64,000 bases of DNA from Rhabdophis nuchalis (lineage: Eukaryota > Chordata > Lepidosauria > Squamata > Natricidae). The notes beneath the pieces are model-generated. The model was not told the origin of the DNA. It saw only the letters and a list, made by a program, of their open reading frames with translations, and did not search any database. The translations under genes and the position numbers were made by a program. This document shows, piece after piece, positions 46,580 through 58,069 of this stretch. The stretch lies in NCBI GenBank assembly GCA_039707465.1, contig CM077645.1:166464003-166528002 (forward strand). The letters are read 5' to 3'. The stretch's first letter is position 1. Every line of letters begins with the position of its first letter.

Positions 46580-48695
46580 GTATAGGTAAACAGTACCTTT
46601 CAAAATCTCCCTGTGTAAACTACATGCAGATAATGTCCTTACTATACTATAAACATGTTCTAAATCCTTTGGAATGTATTATAAGAATAAATCTATCTGG
46701 AATATTTAAAAGGGGCTTAACTTACAAAATGTCTAAAAATATACACACATTTCTATTAATGCTACATCTGACATTATGAAAATGATTCACAAAATTTAAG
46801 GAGTAACGTATGATATAGTTTTCAAATACATCACAGACAGTGATAATAACAATGTGATTATTTTACACTTGCTTTTTAACATTTAAGTACTTGAATGGAA
46901 CCATAATTTTATAATCTAAGATTTTCATTCCTATTTATACAACCTGGCTACATTTCTGAACCATGAAATGTGAGCAAGAAATCATGTTACATTTATCATA
47001 TCTGTGAAATCCAATGTATTTCCTGGAGCAATGTCATGAACTACAGGCTGAATGAAAATAATGTTGGCATAACAGTGTCAATGCTTTTACAAGAATATTA
47101 TTAACAATCTATAGGGCTTCATAGTTAATAAGTAGAGTGTAAGAAATCTCTGGGGCAGATTTTTTCTCTCTTTCACTAATATTTTTAGCAAATTAATAAG
47201 CTATTCTAAATTATTTAACATTTAAAAAAATGTCCTTTCACTTGAAACTTGATAATCCTTGCAAAAAAAAATATTATCTGGTTATCTACCATCTCTTATT
47301 TATTTGACCAAATAAACTACCATTTATGTATCCACTTCCCATTTAAGCTTGGTCGAAATAAGTAACTTCTTATTCATTTGAGTTTTATAAAATGTTAAAA
47401 TAAACTACTTCAATTGGATGCAGAATAGACCTAAGATTATTTTAGTATGAAGTAATGCAACAGACTGTATAGCTAAATTTTACTGAGCAGAAGCCTTATT
47501 CATCAAAGCATTTCTTCTGTAAATCAGCAAGGAATTGATGGTGCTCCTCTACTCCAAGCACACAAATTAACTCTGTACAGTGAACAATGGCAATACAATA
47601 AAGGTGCAAAGATTTCTTGCAGAATTATCACTTTGGGTTACAAGGGCATGGAAGAGAAAACATACAATTAGACAGTAAATTGAGTAAGACAGAATTCTCA
47701 ATCAATGTTTTGAATTTACCAATCTGCAATTCAATCATTACTTCTGTACAACTATTCTTCTGTATTCTCAGAGTCTACATGCTGTGACCCAGAATAGAAA
47801 GTGAATTTATATTCCCCTACAGTGGGCAATATGAAAAAAGCTATAAAACCATATTGACATATTTGCTTTCCTTGCATCCAAGCTGCAAAGAATATTGACT
47901 ATATCTCTTTGTCCCAAATTTTCTATGGTCTTAATAATAGATCACGGCAATCATTTTGAAATGTCAAGTTTTTACAACCATTAAAGTATAATGCACCAAA
48001 TGTGGCAAAAACCACTATGATAAATCCTTACCACTTCTGTCATCAGTATATTTGGTTGTTAAGTACTCCTCACAAAGGATATATCTAATGCAAAAGTACA
48101 GAATACTATAATTAAAGTAACTGTAACAATGCATTAATTAATTGTGCTGCTGAATGAGCAGTATTTCACCTCCCTTGTAATTTAAAACTGCTGGGCAAGT
48201 TGTTCTATCACTGCACCTGGCCCAATACTATCAACATGTGGAATGCTTAAAAACATCTGGAATCTATTAATGCACAAAATCTAGCATCCTCCCCAATCTG
48301 GCTTGATGCCAAGAAAGCTTGTATGAAAAGAAGCTGAAAATTCACAATGTTCTGTTTGGTGGGAAAGGAGGTGCAGCAGAAAAACACTCTGCTCAACAGC
48401 TGATCAGCAAGATAAACCTTTTGAAGAAGAGCTCTTTAGGAATGGTCACAAAGGAAGATTGGGTGATGGAAACACAAGCAGCACTCAGTTGTATACATCC
48501 AACTGAGAAATGGATAAGGATGGAGACTAAATCTGTGTCTAGGAATCTATAGACATTTGAAGAATTCTGCCATTGTGTACAACTCTAAAACAAAAAGCTC
48601 CTACTCAAAAAATGAGTTTACAAAGAATTATTAACATATATTTTATTATTTAGAGGCAAATGAAATCACTTCAAATTTAAAAATGTATTCTACAG
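46580..48695. other. No gene recognised
   Basis: AT-rich DNA. The frame at 48319-48552 has no recognisable domain. Confidence 0.5.
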
Positions 48696-48699
48696 ATCT

Positions 48700-49128
48700 A
48701 ATATAGGGAATCATCGATTTATAACCATTTGTTTATCAATCGTTCAATGTTATGACAACCATGAAACAGCGATGACTGATTCTCGTACTTATTGCTGTCG
48801 TTGTGCTTCTGTAATCATGTGATCACAATTTTGGCACTTGGCAACCAGCATGTGTTTATAACCATTACAACATTCCAGGATCGCGCAATTCTCATTTACA
48901 ACTTTCCTAGCGGGCTTTCAGCAAGCAACATCAAAGGGGAAACTGGCAGGGAAGGTCACAAATCACAATCATGTGATGTCTTTCTTAATGACTACGATTT
49001 GATTTGTTTAATGATTATGATAAAAAAGGACAATAAAATTAAGTGCAATTGTGTGATGCCTCTATTAATGACCATAACAACAAATTTTCCAGTCCCAATT
49101 GTAATGATAAGTTGAGAACTACCTGTGT
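48700..49128. mobile_element. DNA-transposon copy, near full length
   Basis: The left end GGGAATCATCGATTTATAAC and the right end TAAGTTGAGAACTACCTGTG; the interior has CATGTGATCACAATTTTGGC. Same family as 27372-27800. The frame 48792-49115 inside it is not a gene. Confidence 0.6.
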
Positions 49129-49129
49129 T

Positions 49130-49710
49130 CAAATCTTTAAATGCTTTAGACACATCTACAGTTTTGGTGATAAGACAACTGCAACTCTTTGTTAAAAGGA
49201 TTCCAGTGTAACTCTAAAACCTAGAAATTTAAAAAAAAACACAGGAAGCATGGAGATAGTAGAAATACATCAGTGAGCATTTCCAGTCAGGTGTCACAGT
49301 AAGGTAAAATCCATTGGCAGAAATTCAGATTTGCAGCAAGTGCAAATACAAAATGGGACAGATTCAACCCCTTCTCAATGATGGAATATAATATGGAAAC
49401 TAGCATATGAACACAGTGCAAAACCATGGTCAGAAAACTTCTTTGTAATATAGGCATCCTGTGAAATACCCAAACTTGCCATTTTCATTTTGTAAAAACC
49501 AAACAGCATCACGTATTCAAAGTTTCTTCTCCAAGGAAATGACATGCTTTCTCAGTTACCTTCCAGTCTATTAGGTGTTTTTCATCTCTGGTACGTTATA
49601 GGAACTCATGATTCCACACTAATGTCATCCCATTAAAGCCCAACAATTAATTTACAGCAAAAGGCAAGATTTGTAGATCAGACAATGTATACACAAATTC
49701 TGATTGTTAA
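49130..49710. other. No gene recognised
   Basis: AT-rich DNA. Confidence 0.5.
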
Positions 49711-49711
49711 T

Positions 49712-49950
49712 AGCAATTGCACTTAGAGTTATATACCACTTCACAGTGCTTTACAGCCCTCTCTAAGCCGTTTACAGAGTCAGAATATTGCCCCCAACAA
49801 TCTGGGTCCTCATTTTACTGACCTTGGAAGGATGGAAGGCTCAGTCAACCTTGAGCCAGTGAGACTTGAACTATCAAACTGCTGGCAGTCGACAGTTAGC
49901 AGAATTAGCCTGCAATACTACATTCTAACCACTGCACCACCATGGCTCTT
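49712..49950 (-). mobile_element. tRNA-derived SINE, squamate type
   Basis: Minus-strand head AGAGCCATGGTGGTGCAGTG with GTTAGAATG, then AGTTCAAGTCTC as B box. The body includes GGGGGCAATATTCTGACTC, absent from the copy at 38800-39022. Confidence 0.85.
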
Positions 49951-50029
49951 AAGGTTAATGTGATGACTGAGTTCTATGTGCTTGTTAAGACATTCCAATT
50001 AATTAATAAACATACTGTACATGCTCATA

Positions 50030-50228
50030 TATAAGCCCATCAGTGGACAAGCCAACCCTTAAAATTTTAACCAAAATATTATGAAAAATGACTCATTCAC
50101 TAATAAACCAATGCTCAAAATTTTCATATTTTAATTTTTACAATTGTTATGTTGTTTCATTGTAATTTGGTTAAAAATTGAAGGTCAGCCTATCCATGGA
50201 TGATTTTACATACAAATATATACGGGAC
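50030..50228. mobile_element. Mariner-like remnant
   Basis: TACATGCTCATATATAAGCC at the left and TACAAATATATACGGGACAT at the right look like decayed inverted ends of a common reptile mariner-type element. Confidence 0.4.
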
Positions 50229-50394
50229 ATGTGGGTACTTTTAAAAATTACTTTGTTGCCACATAAAGTCGCAAATTAGCCCATTGCTGATAATCCTAAT
50301 TCAATTTTTGGAAAATATTTTGGCACCTAAAATTTTTGTCTTATTTGGATATATATCACACACACACACACACACACATATTTGCTTTTGTAGA

Positions 50395-50606
50395 TTTTCA
50401 CGCGTGTAGGTATGCTGGTATTGCTGTCTTCGGGTGTTTTCCCATGTAGCCATGAAATTGTTTTTGCAACGTTTTGGCAAGATCTCACTTGCCATCTTCA
50501 GGCTTCGGTCTGCGGTTACGAAGGAAGGGCCATGCCTTCGTAACCGCAGACCGAAGATGGCAAGTGAGATCTTGCCAAAACATTGCAAAAACAATTCATT
50601 CAAAAT
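50395..50606. mobile_element. Penelope-like foldback with hammerhead-like core
   Basis: Two inverted arms, 50456-50524 and 50535-50595, flank a 10-base loop. Each arm has GGCAAGTGAGATCTTGCC, a short hairpin. Read on the minus strand arm 1 gives CTGAAGA, then that hairpin, then AAAAC, close to the conserved hammerhead boxes CUGANGA and GAAAC that are known from Penelope-like elements. The first base of the second box (G) is A here. Arm 2 lacks seven bases (CCTGAAG) and so the first box. Confidence 0.5.
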
Positions 50607-50609
50607 CCT

Positions 50610-51310
50610 TGAACAAAAACATAGGAGTTCTCTTCAATTCAGCTACTGAATTCAACAGGGTTGTATTCTACTCTGTAAATAGAGATTATAATGTCTCTTA
50701 TTTGTTTCCCTGTGATATTAAATGTCTTATAAAATATTGATCTTCATTATAATTTAAAAAGTCACTATCTTATATAATCTTTTTGAATAATATGAAGGAA
50801 AGCTTACTTTGATGCTAATCAGAAAGGCTATATTATCATGAAATATATGTCATATTATAATTTCTCTGCATTTAAAACCTAATGTGAAAATATGGTTTAT
50901 AATTATATAAAAATAATTTGTAGCTGCAGCTAGCCAGAACTGGACAGAAAAAAGCATTAAATGTACATCATGTTTTAGATACTGTATATTCCATCCTGTA
51001 AATATGTAGGTTTTCAGCAAAATTAAAACTGGACAAAATCCAAAGTAGTCTCTTTAAGAGTCTGAAACAAATTACTTTCTCTATTTTAAAAGGTGAAATA
51101 TCTACACATATCTAATGGCAGACAATATGTATGAAGACCAGTCTAGTTTTACTCAGTCCTTCTGTCAATGGGTGCTAATATTTGGCTGCTTGCCACATGG
51201 ACACTCCTACTCAACCAAGATAATCCTGAAACCTCCATCATTGGCAAACTGTTAGTCTCTTCTGTTTTCTGAATATTGAGCATATTAGAATCTATTAATG
51301 AGCATGAGAA
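50610..51310. other. No gene recognised
   Basis: AT-rich DNA. Confidence 0.5.
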
Positions 51311-51317
51311 ATTAGTG

Positions 51318-51488
51318 CTCCCCCCCCCCAACCTTTTGGGCACCAGGGACCGGTTCTATGGTTTTTCCACGGGCCAGAGGGGAATGTGGTTTCATGTGCT
51401 GTCTGCATCATGCGTATGGAGTTTTGTTTGTTTGCGTGGCCTGGTTGCTAGCATGCTGGCAGTCCATGGGCTGGAGACCCCTGTTGTA
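51318..51488. mobile_element. hAT element related to 62745-63091
   Basis: CAACCTTTTGGGCACCAGGG with ACCGGTTCTATGG at the left and GGGCTGGAGACCCCTG at the right. Shorter and more diverged than the copies at 59711 and 62745. Confidence 0.7.
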
Positions 51489-51729
51489 AGCAATTAAATT
51501 CCCAGTGCCTTCTATTTTGCTGAAAATTTCATGTACTAATAAAGCATAGCAACTGAGAAGAAAGAAAATGATAAATCACAACTATGACTGTATTTTTTAT
51601 TCTTTGTTGTAATAACTACATACAACGATCAGTTTCTACTTCAATTCCAGTATCCCCCAACAATACCAGCAATAAAAAAAATATATATAACAAAATTCAC
51701 AGCAAATTGTATAACTGGCAAGTACTCAC

Positions 51730-51870
51730 AGCTGAAGATGCTTGGAGGTGGATGTTCAGTTACAAGTAAACAGTTCTCTTCATCGCTATTATCCCCACAA
51801 TCATTCTGTTCATTACAGAGCAGTGAGGCACGATATAAGCATTTGCCACTGGTGCAGGTGAATTTGCACT
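51730..51870 (-). CDS. Host exon: LDL-receptor class A module
   Basis: A 141-base exon on the minus strand. The acceptor is a pyrimidine tract CCTTTTCAG (plus 51871 up) and the donor is GTGAGT (plus 51724-51729). Both junctions are phase 1, as usual for LDLa exons. The 46 complete codons hold six cysteines in LDLa order, with spacing C-x3-C-x4-C-x7-C-x5-C-x7-C and the calcium-binding CGDNSDEENC. C1 to C2 is only three residues, shorter than in LDLR-type repeats. A Pro-containing linker (TEHPPPSIFS) follows rather than another LDLa, so the module is probably not part of a tandem array. Such domains bind calcium and protein ligands outside the cell. I cannot name the gene; a mosaic secreted or membrane protein with large introns is likely. 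The longer open frame 51641-51886 runs into introns. Confidence 0.85.
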
Positions 51871-52137
51871 CTGAAAAGGTACACAATAAAAGGAAAGCAC
51901 AAATGAATACAATCTATTTTCTGTTTCATTGTATATCAGATCTGTAGTCTGCAATAGTACTTACTCAATACACATGTAAGTTATGACAGTAAAGAACTTT
52001 TCTACTCATTTGATCCTTGAACATGAATGTTAAACTACAATACAATTTAATAATAATTTAAGTGGCAGGAGGAATGTCAGCATAATCATATTCATCACAA
52101 ATACATTAGACATTTACGGTCAACAATGTCTGATACC

Positions 52138-53964
52138 GACTTCCTTCCGGTTGGCCGGAGGCAACGGTCAAGCCTTGGTGCTCGTCTGCCGCTTGGTTGC
52201 CTCTGAGGCCCCCCAAGGGGCAGGGAGTTCTTTTAAAGGACTCCTGCTGTACGGGCGGCTTGCGGGGAATCCCCCCACCCCGACGGCGGTCAGGGGGGTG
52301 GCCCCCGCTTCAACCTAGGCGCAGAGGAACAAGTCGCGGGGGGCATCGTCCCCTTTGCCGATGGAGAGCCGGAACAGCTATCGCGTTTAAAGAAGGACTG
52401 AAATGCCGGGGCTGAAGGCAACACCTTCAGCCCCTGGCTGCAAGGTGGATCGTGAGTGACTCTATTTTAATGCTCTCAACTTTAAGCTTGAAAGAAGAAG
52501 GAGGGGGAGTTTGTAAAACGCCCCCTTGGAATGGAAAAAAAAGTGGCGTTTAGAAATGCTCCCCAGGCTTGGGGAAGCGGAGAAATCAACATCCGATTCT
52601 TTTTAAACCATCAGTGAAAATCTTTCCTGCATGATCTTAGGGTACTTTGTATCGAAATCTGGCTACAATTGAATTGATTTTCACTCTCGGCGGCTTACAG
52701 TGGAGCGGGGGAAGATGGCATTTCTTTGTTCCCAGGTGATATATTTTTCTGGAAAATTGCTGGCACTCCCTTACGTTTGGAACTGTTCTTCTCTCTTTAT
52801 TAACGGAAGAAAGTAATTGACTAACTGGACCTTTTCCTGTTGTGCCTTCTCTGTTTTTTTATCTACTGTTTTTTAAGAATTTGTTTTCTCTCTGGACTGT
52901 ACCTAACTGGATTTATGAGTTCGGACACTGGCTTTTGTTCTCTCCTTGCTTCGCGGACTGCCTCTCCAACAGACGCCATATTAGCGACAAAGACTTACAA
53001 CTTTCATTAGTGCTTTAAAAATACAGCTACATCAATTTAAGATTATTTTAATGTTACCTAAAGAAACAGAGATGGAAGCCACACGGTTATCATTAATGGA
53101 GGAAACTCTTCAAAACATTTTGAAAGAACTTAAGGAATTCCGGAAAGATAATGTCAGATCAAAATCAGAACTTTTGGAGACACAGAGAGTGCTAATGGAA
53201 AATGAACAAAGAATTGATGGTTTGGAGGGGAGTTGCCTGTGACAAGGGTAGAGCTTAAAAATTCTAGAAATAACTCAGTATATGCCAGGATAAATGAAGT
53301 ACCCAGAGAGATACGCATTAAATGTGTGAGAGGGCCAACAGGGGAAGGGACCTTGAGAGCGCAGAGAGACGGTTCCTTAATTTATCAACAGAATGTGGTT
53401 GCCACTTTGAAACAGATCCCGAAAAAGATTATAGAGATAGGGGGGAATTATTCCTTCTTATTTAAACGATTATTTAAAATAATCGTCTGGTGGGTGATGT
53501 TCGAGGGAATGTTGGCGTTATGGGAGGGGGGAAGAGTAAAAATTAAAATAACTGCAGAGGCGGATGCCTTTCTTAAGAAAAATATACTCCCCTATCCTGG
53601 AGGATGAAAATGGGGGAACGGAGGGGGCCTCGGCTCCGCCCGCTGGAGGTCAGGGAGAGGATGATACGATTGCCATAAGACTTAGATTTCATAAGTGACT
53701 TTTTTCTATAATAGTATAAATTTTATTTGGATGTTTATAAATGATTGATTGCATAGATTTTAAAATTGAAATATTTGTATCTCTTTCCACTTTGTAGAAA
53801 AATGAAAAATTTACTGTATTCTCTATTTCTTTTTATGAAGCCTCAGAGGTTGTCAACATCTCTGACATAGAGGTTCTCAATATGTCTTTGTAAACTCCTT
53901 ATAATCCCTTATCCTTTTTTCTTTATAAAAACTTGTAAAACCCAATAAAACTTTTTCAAAACGT
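52138..53964 (+). mobile_element. 1.83-kb non-autonomous retroelement with 16-bp TSD
   Basis: AACAATGTCTGATACC occurs at 52122-52137 and again at 53965-53980, a perfect 16-bp duplication. The insert starts GC- and CpG-rich (52138-52400), as LINE 5' UTRs do, holds a small coiled-coil frame and other short frames, and ends with AATAAA (53944-53949) and CTTTTTCAAAACGT without a long poly(A). No endonuclease or reverse transcriptase is present, so it was mobilised by another LINE, perhaps L1-like by the length of the duplication. I do not recognise the family. Confidence 0.85.
53051..53242 (+). CDS. Small coiled-coil protein of the retroelement (ORF1-like)
   Basis: 63 residues, highly charged. 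Leucine and isoleucine spacing in EETLQNILKELKEFRKD and QRVLMENEQRI suggests a coiled coil like the N-terminal part of an L1-type ORF1 protein. No RNA-binding domain follows in frame. The next open segment (53233-53607, another frame) and a Gly- and acid-rich tail to about 53697 may be the remainder of a broken or internally deleted ORF1. Confidence 0.45.
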   Translation: MLPKETEMEATRLSLMEETLQNILKELKEFRKDNVRSKSELLETQRVLMENEQRIDGLEGSCL

Positions 53965-53984
53965 AACAATGTCTGATACCCATA

Positions 53985-54210
53985 CATGAGTACCACTTAT
54001 TTTTCTGGAGTTTTGGCTGGTTCAGAATGCGGCCGCGCGGGGGATTTCGGGAGTCTCGAGATATTCCCATGTAATACCTCTCCTGCGCGAGCTGCACTGG
54101 CTACCTGTGGCCTTCAGGGTGCACTTCAAGGTGTTAGTAACCATCTTTAAAGCGCTCCATGGCATGGGACCTGGTTACTTGTGGGACCGCCTCCTACCAC
54201 ATACCTCCAT
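53985..54210 (+). mobile_element. L2 ORF2 fragment, upstream piece
   Basis: GGTTCAGAATGCGGCCGCGC, CTGCACTGGCTACCTGTGG and GCGCTCCATGGCATGGGAC match the reverse complement of 14290-14480. The copy is cut at 54210 by an inverted L2 end and continues at 54413. Confidence 0.85.
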
Positions 54211-54412
54211 TCTTCTTAATCTTAATCTTTATTGTATTTCTATACCGCCCTCTCTCCCAGACGGGACTCAGGGCGGTGCACAGGAACAATAAAAATATAA
54301 AAATATATAGACAATCAAGTAGTTAAAACTGAATTAAATAGAATTTGGACCTGTGCTAAAAACATAATTAAAACCCAACTAAAATCAGCCATAAAACAGC
54401 TATGCCAGGCCG
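54211..54412 (-). mobile_element. L2 3' UTR inserted within an L2
   Basis: GTATTTCTATACCGCCCTCT and GGACTCAGGGCGGTGCACAG are an L2 3' UTR in minus orientation, placed between two pieces of a plus-strand L2. Confidence 0.85.
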
Positions 54413-54790
54413 GTCCGCTCCCACAGGGAGGGCCTCCTCAGGGTACCGTCTGCCGGACAATGCCGGCTGGTGACTCCCAGGGGGAGAGCCTTCTCCGTGG
54501 TAGATCCCGCCCTCTGGAATGACCTGCCTCCCGACCTTCGTACTATCACGGACCTGTGCCTTTTCCGTCGGGCATTAAAAACACACTTATTTCATGCAGC
54601 CGGCCTGGTATAGTTTTAAATGTGATTTTAGTAGGGTTCTTAATGATAATTTTAGCACGGGTTCAAATTTAATCTATTTTTAATATTTCTATTGTATTTA
54701 TTGTTGTCGTTCTTATTATTTCCTGTGCACCGCCCTGAGTCCCGTCAGGGAGATAGGGCGGTATATAAATGCAATAGACTTAAACTTCTC
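54413..54790 (+). mobile_element. L2 ORF2 end and 3' UTR, downstream piece
   Basis: Translation ends DPALWNDLPPDLRT and FHAAGLV then stop. The 3' UTR has CCGCCCTGAGTCCCGTCAGG. It resumes where 54210 stopped. Confidence 0.85.
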
Positions 54791-55447
54791 CCAATGCATT
54801 CAAGAGTTGTTTAAATATCTTGCTCATGTTTATTACTTGCTTAATGACTATTCATTCAGTAGCCATTCAATACTGCAAGGCCCAATGCAGGCCACATGGG
54901 AGTTGGAGAAGGGAGAGCCAACATCATGATCATTGAGTGGGTGGATGACTCATTTAATGACCACTAGAAGACTTAGTCTTAGAATAACTATATTGTCACT
55001 TTGAATGTACACTAATCAGCATACATTAAAATGAAATTTAGTTGCACGCAGCTCTTTAAGGGTTACCACCTCCAATATACACTACATAAACATGACAAAA
55101 TAAATAAAATAATAATAACATAACATAACATATACCCACATATATTATATGACACAGAGAAACAGCACAGTCTAGTTCAGATGTATACATGTTCATGGCA
55201 AGAAAAACGAATCTTGAGAGTTTACCAGATGGATGGCATAAAGAACAAAACTGTTACAGAATCTGGTAGCCCTGCTAGAAATACTTCAAAAGCTCCTCCC
55301 AGAGGGGAGGAACAGAAACAGACCGTAAAGTGGGTGTGTGAGGTCTCTAACAATGCATTGAGCTCTAAGCACATAGTGCTTATAAACAGTATCCTGAATA
55401 ACAGGAAGCGGACTTCCTATAATCTCCTCGGCTGTCCTTACCACTCT

Positions 55448-55639
55448 CTATATAGACTTTCTATCTGAGGCACTGCTGCCACCAAACCAAACAATGATGC
55501 TATTTGTTAAAACTCTCTCAATTGTGCCTCTGTAAAAAGTGGCCAGGACAGAAGGAGAAAGATGTGCTCTCCCCACCTGATGCAGGAAATGCAGACACTG
55601 TTTTGCACACTCACTAAGGATGATATGTGGAGAGACCAA
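55448..55639 (-). pseudogene. Rex1-like reverse transcriptase, C-terminal segment
   Basis: About 63 residues remain open, with CAKQCLHFLHQVGRA, FYRGTIERVLTNSIIVW and SASDRKSI. This is the thumb and C-terminal segment that follows the catalytic core at 55876. It is separated from that core by the nested tail and a frame change. Confidence 0.7.
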
Positions 55640-55714
55640 TTCAGATTTTTAGTTATCTGCATGCGCAGATACTTAATACTGTTGACCACCTCTACACCTC
55701 TACAGCTGCATCCT

Positions 55715-55912
55715 TGATACTGAGTAGAATCTTTTTAAATCTGGGGATTTTAATTCGGTTTTTAGCACAGGATTTATTATTAGAATAAGTTTTTAAAAAT
55801 TTTTATATGTTTGTATGTATTTTAACATTCCTGTGTGCCGCCCTGAGTCCGCTTGGAGAAGGGCGGGGTATAAATTTAATAAAATAAAATAAATAAATAA
55901 ATAAATAGAATA
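55715..55912 (+). mobile_element. LINE 3' tail nested in the Rex1-like element
   Basis: TGTGCCGCCCTGAGTCCGCT, GGGCGGGGTATAAATTTAAT and an AAATA tail form an L2/CR1-type 3' end in plus orientation that interrupts the minus-strand LINE. Confidence 0.7.
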
Positions 55913-56460
55913 TGACTATGCTGTTTCTCTCTAAAATCTACAATGAACTCCTTTGTTTTATTAATATTTAGAACCAGGTTACTTTTATTGCACCAGTCCA
56001 CCAGAGCCTTCACCTCTTCCCTATAAATACCTTCATTGTCATCCCGGATAACACCCACCACAGCTATGTCATCCGCGTACTTTACAATATGATTCATACT
56101 AATTTGGCACAGAGGTTGTGGAGCATCAAGGTGAACAGTAGTGGACTCAAGGCACAGCCCTGTTAGAAATACTTGTACTCCCTGTACTCAAGGAGATAGA
56201 GTTGGGAAATTTTCTTCCAACTCACACAAATTGGGATCTATCAAGAAGGAAATCAGGCATCCAATTACATAAAATTAAGGCCCAGTTTATTCACCAAATG
56301 CTGAGGAATGATTGTGTTGAATGATGAACTAAAATCAACAAACAGCATTCCCACATATGTGTTCTCCTCCAGTTGTGCCATGCTAAGATGAAGCACACAG
56401 GAAAGTGCATCATCTATAGAGTGAGTCTTCCTATAGGCAAATTGTAATGAGTCAAATGGG
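55913..56460 (-). pseudogene. Rex1-like reverse transcriptase, catalytic core
   Basis: The open part 55913-56097 carries KYADDIAVVGVIRDDN, the metal-binding core of the polymerase, and NLVLNINKTKEFIVDF. Upstream to 56460 the translation has [16 protein letters not shown] but also stops. Inactive. Confidence 0.75.
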
Positions 56461-56579
56461 GGAAGGCATGAAATGGGTGTTGGTTCTGTGGAACAGGGGG
56501 GCGGTTAGAAAATTTTACTACTAACAGAAATACAAAAGTGGGCGGTAGGTATAAAAAGGTTGACTAACCCTGCTCTAAA

Positions 56580-57245
56580 ATTTACTACATTTAACTAATT
56601 TTTTTTTATCAGCTTTCATATGTCAACCTGTATCTTTCCAATAATAATACAGTCTTATTTATTTTGCCATTTGTGGAATTAATCTTCTGTTTATTTCCTT
56701 AATAAAATTTTTGTGGACTTCTCTTCGCACCTTATTGCTTGTTGCATCTCTTATATAATCTCGATACCCTCCATCTGCTTCTTTAATCAGTTTATCTTTG
56801 ATTATCAATTGTGCTTCTGACAAGGTTTTTCCTTAAATCCATTGTTTCTTCTCTTTTTTCTTCTTCTGTACCTTGAAAATTGGGGTAGAGTTCCTGTCCA
56901 TCTAATTCTCTTTTCCATACTCCACTCTTTACACTTTCAACCACACTCACTCCATTGTTAAAATCACCAGTTGTCTTGTCTTTGTATTCATTTTTCCCTT
57001 CGATTTTTGGGACTCTAACCTCCACTTTTTCAATTTGATAGGCATCTTTAAATTTTCCATCATATTTTGCTGTTATGAACTCTGTGTTTTCCATTCTCTT
57101 CTCAATTCTCTCTGTTACTTCTCATAAATTTTGAATTCCAAACATAATCTTTTGCAATGTTAAGATTTCTTTTTGATGCTGTGCCATTCTTCCAACTGGT
57201 AGACACTACCACTCTGGCTTTCAAACCTTTTTAATTTAGGTTAGA
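56580..57245 (-). mobile_element. L1-like ORF1 fragment
   Basis: The minus strand from about 57195 gives MAQHQKEILTLQKIMFGIQN, then EVTERIEKRMENTEFI, a coiled-coil start typical of LINE ORF1 proteins. The open part is 56792-57094 with KVEVRVPKIEGKNEYK. No reverse transcriptase follows. 57245-57855 may be its 5' UTR. Family not certain. Confidence 0.5.
56792..57094 (-). pseudogene. LINE ORF1-like coiled-coil frame
   Basis: 100 residues, charged, without a recognisable RNA-recognition or C-terminal domain. A stop at about 57121-57123 separates it from its upstream part. Probably a broken ORF1 protein. Confidence 0.45.
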
Positions 57246-58069
57246 TTAACACAAGTTCATTTATGATCTTCAAAAACAAGGTTCTGTTTTTATTTCTTTC
57301 CCACTGCCAGTTGGGATCTCAAAGAGTACCTGTATAAATAATTCATGCTTTTTTCTCTTATCACTCTCTGTAAACAAGTTGCAGAACCTTGAAATGCAAA
57401 GTCAATGAGATCAAAAGAAAAAGGGAAAGTACAATGTTTCAAAAACTCAAGCCTTCAGCCTCCAAGTGGCAGTGTTGCTTCCTTTCATTCTGATGTTGCA
57501 ACCCTCTTTGTACTCCTTTTATATTTTCTTTATATTCCAAGCTTAAAAGAAACAAAGTTCTTAAATGGAACTTAATAAAAAGAAATAAAAACCCTGTTTG
57601 AAATAAAGAAGAAAATTTTAATCCATAGGTTAAAAAATAAAAAAAACAGAAGAAAAAAAACTAATCCGTTCAGTTGAAGAAAAAATTCAATCCGCAAAGT
57701 AGAATTAAAAAGAAAGATAACATACTATCCAAAGTAATCCAATGAAGCTTAATTTTGCCGCTTATTTTCTTCTGCTTTCGGATTTAATTTAGATTTAAAA
57801 ATTTATTGTTTTTTTAAAACAATAAAGTTTCCTCACCAGATGGATTCACTTTCTCTTTCCGTTTCCTTCCATTTCAGAGCCTTCCCAATTTCATCAGCTT
57901 GGGCTGAGCTTTTGGCACCGGCTAGAAGAACGTCTCTTGGATCTATCAGGGTCTTTGCAAGGTCACTGAGATCAGCAAGACGTATTCTTCCCGATCACTG
58001 TCTCTGCAGGATGGTTTAGGTCCACACGGACCGTCCAGTGACAAAAGTATTGACTGCGTTCTCAGGACT

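Larger units (their letters stand above)
54985..56460 (-). mobile_element. Rex1-like LINE, degraded
   Basis: On the minus strand it runs from a reverse transcriptase part (about 56460) to a 3' end with the GACAAT motif near 54985. [41 protein letters not shown] and VLATFYRGTIERVLTNSI fit the Rex1/CR1 superfamily order. Stops and a nested tail at 55715-55912 break it. Confidence 0.75.

Noticed and set aside
51641..51886. 81-codon frame taken as a complete small gene
   Set aside because: Only 51730-51870 is exon; the ends read into introns past clear acceptor and donor sites.
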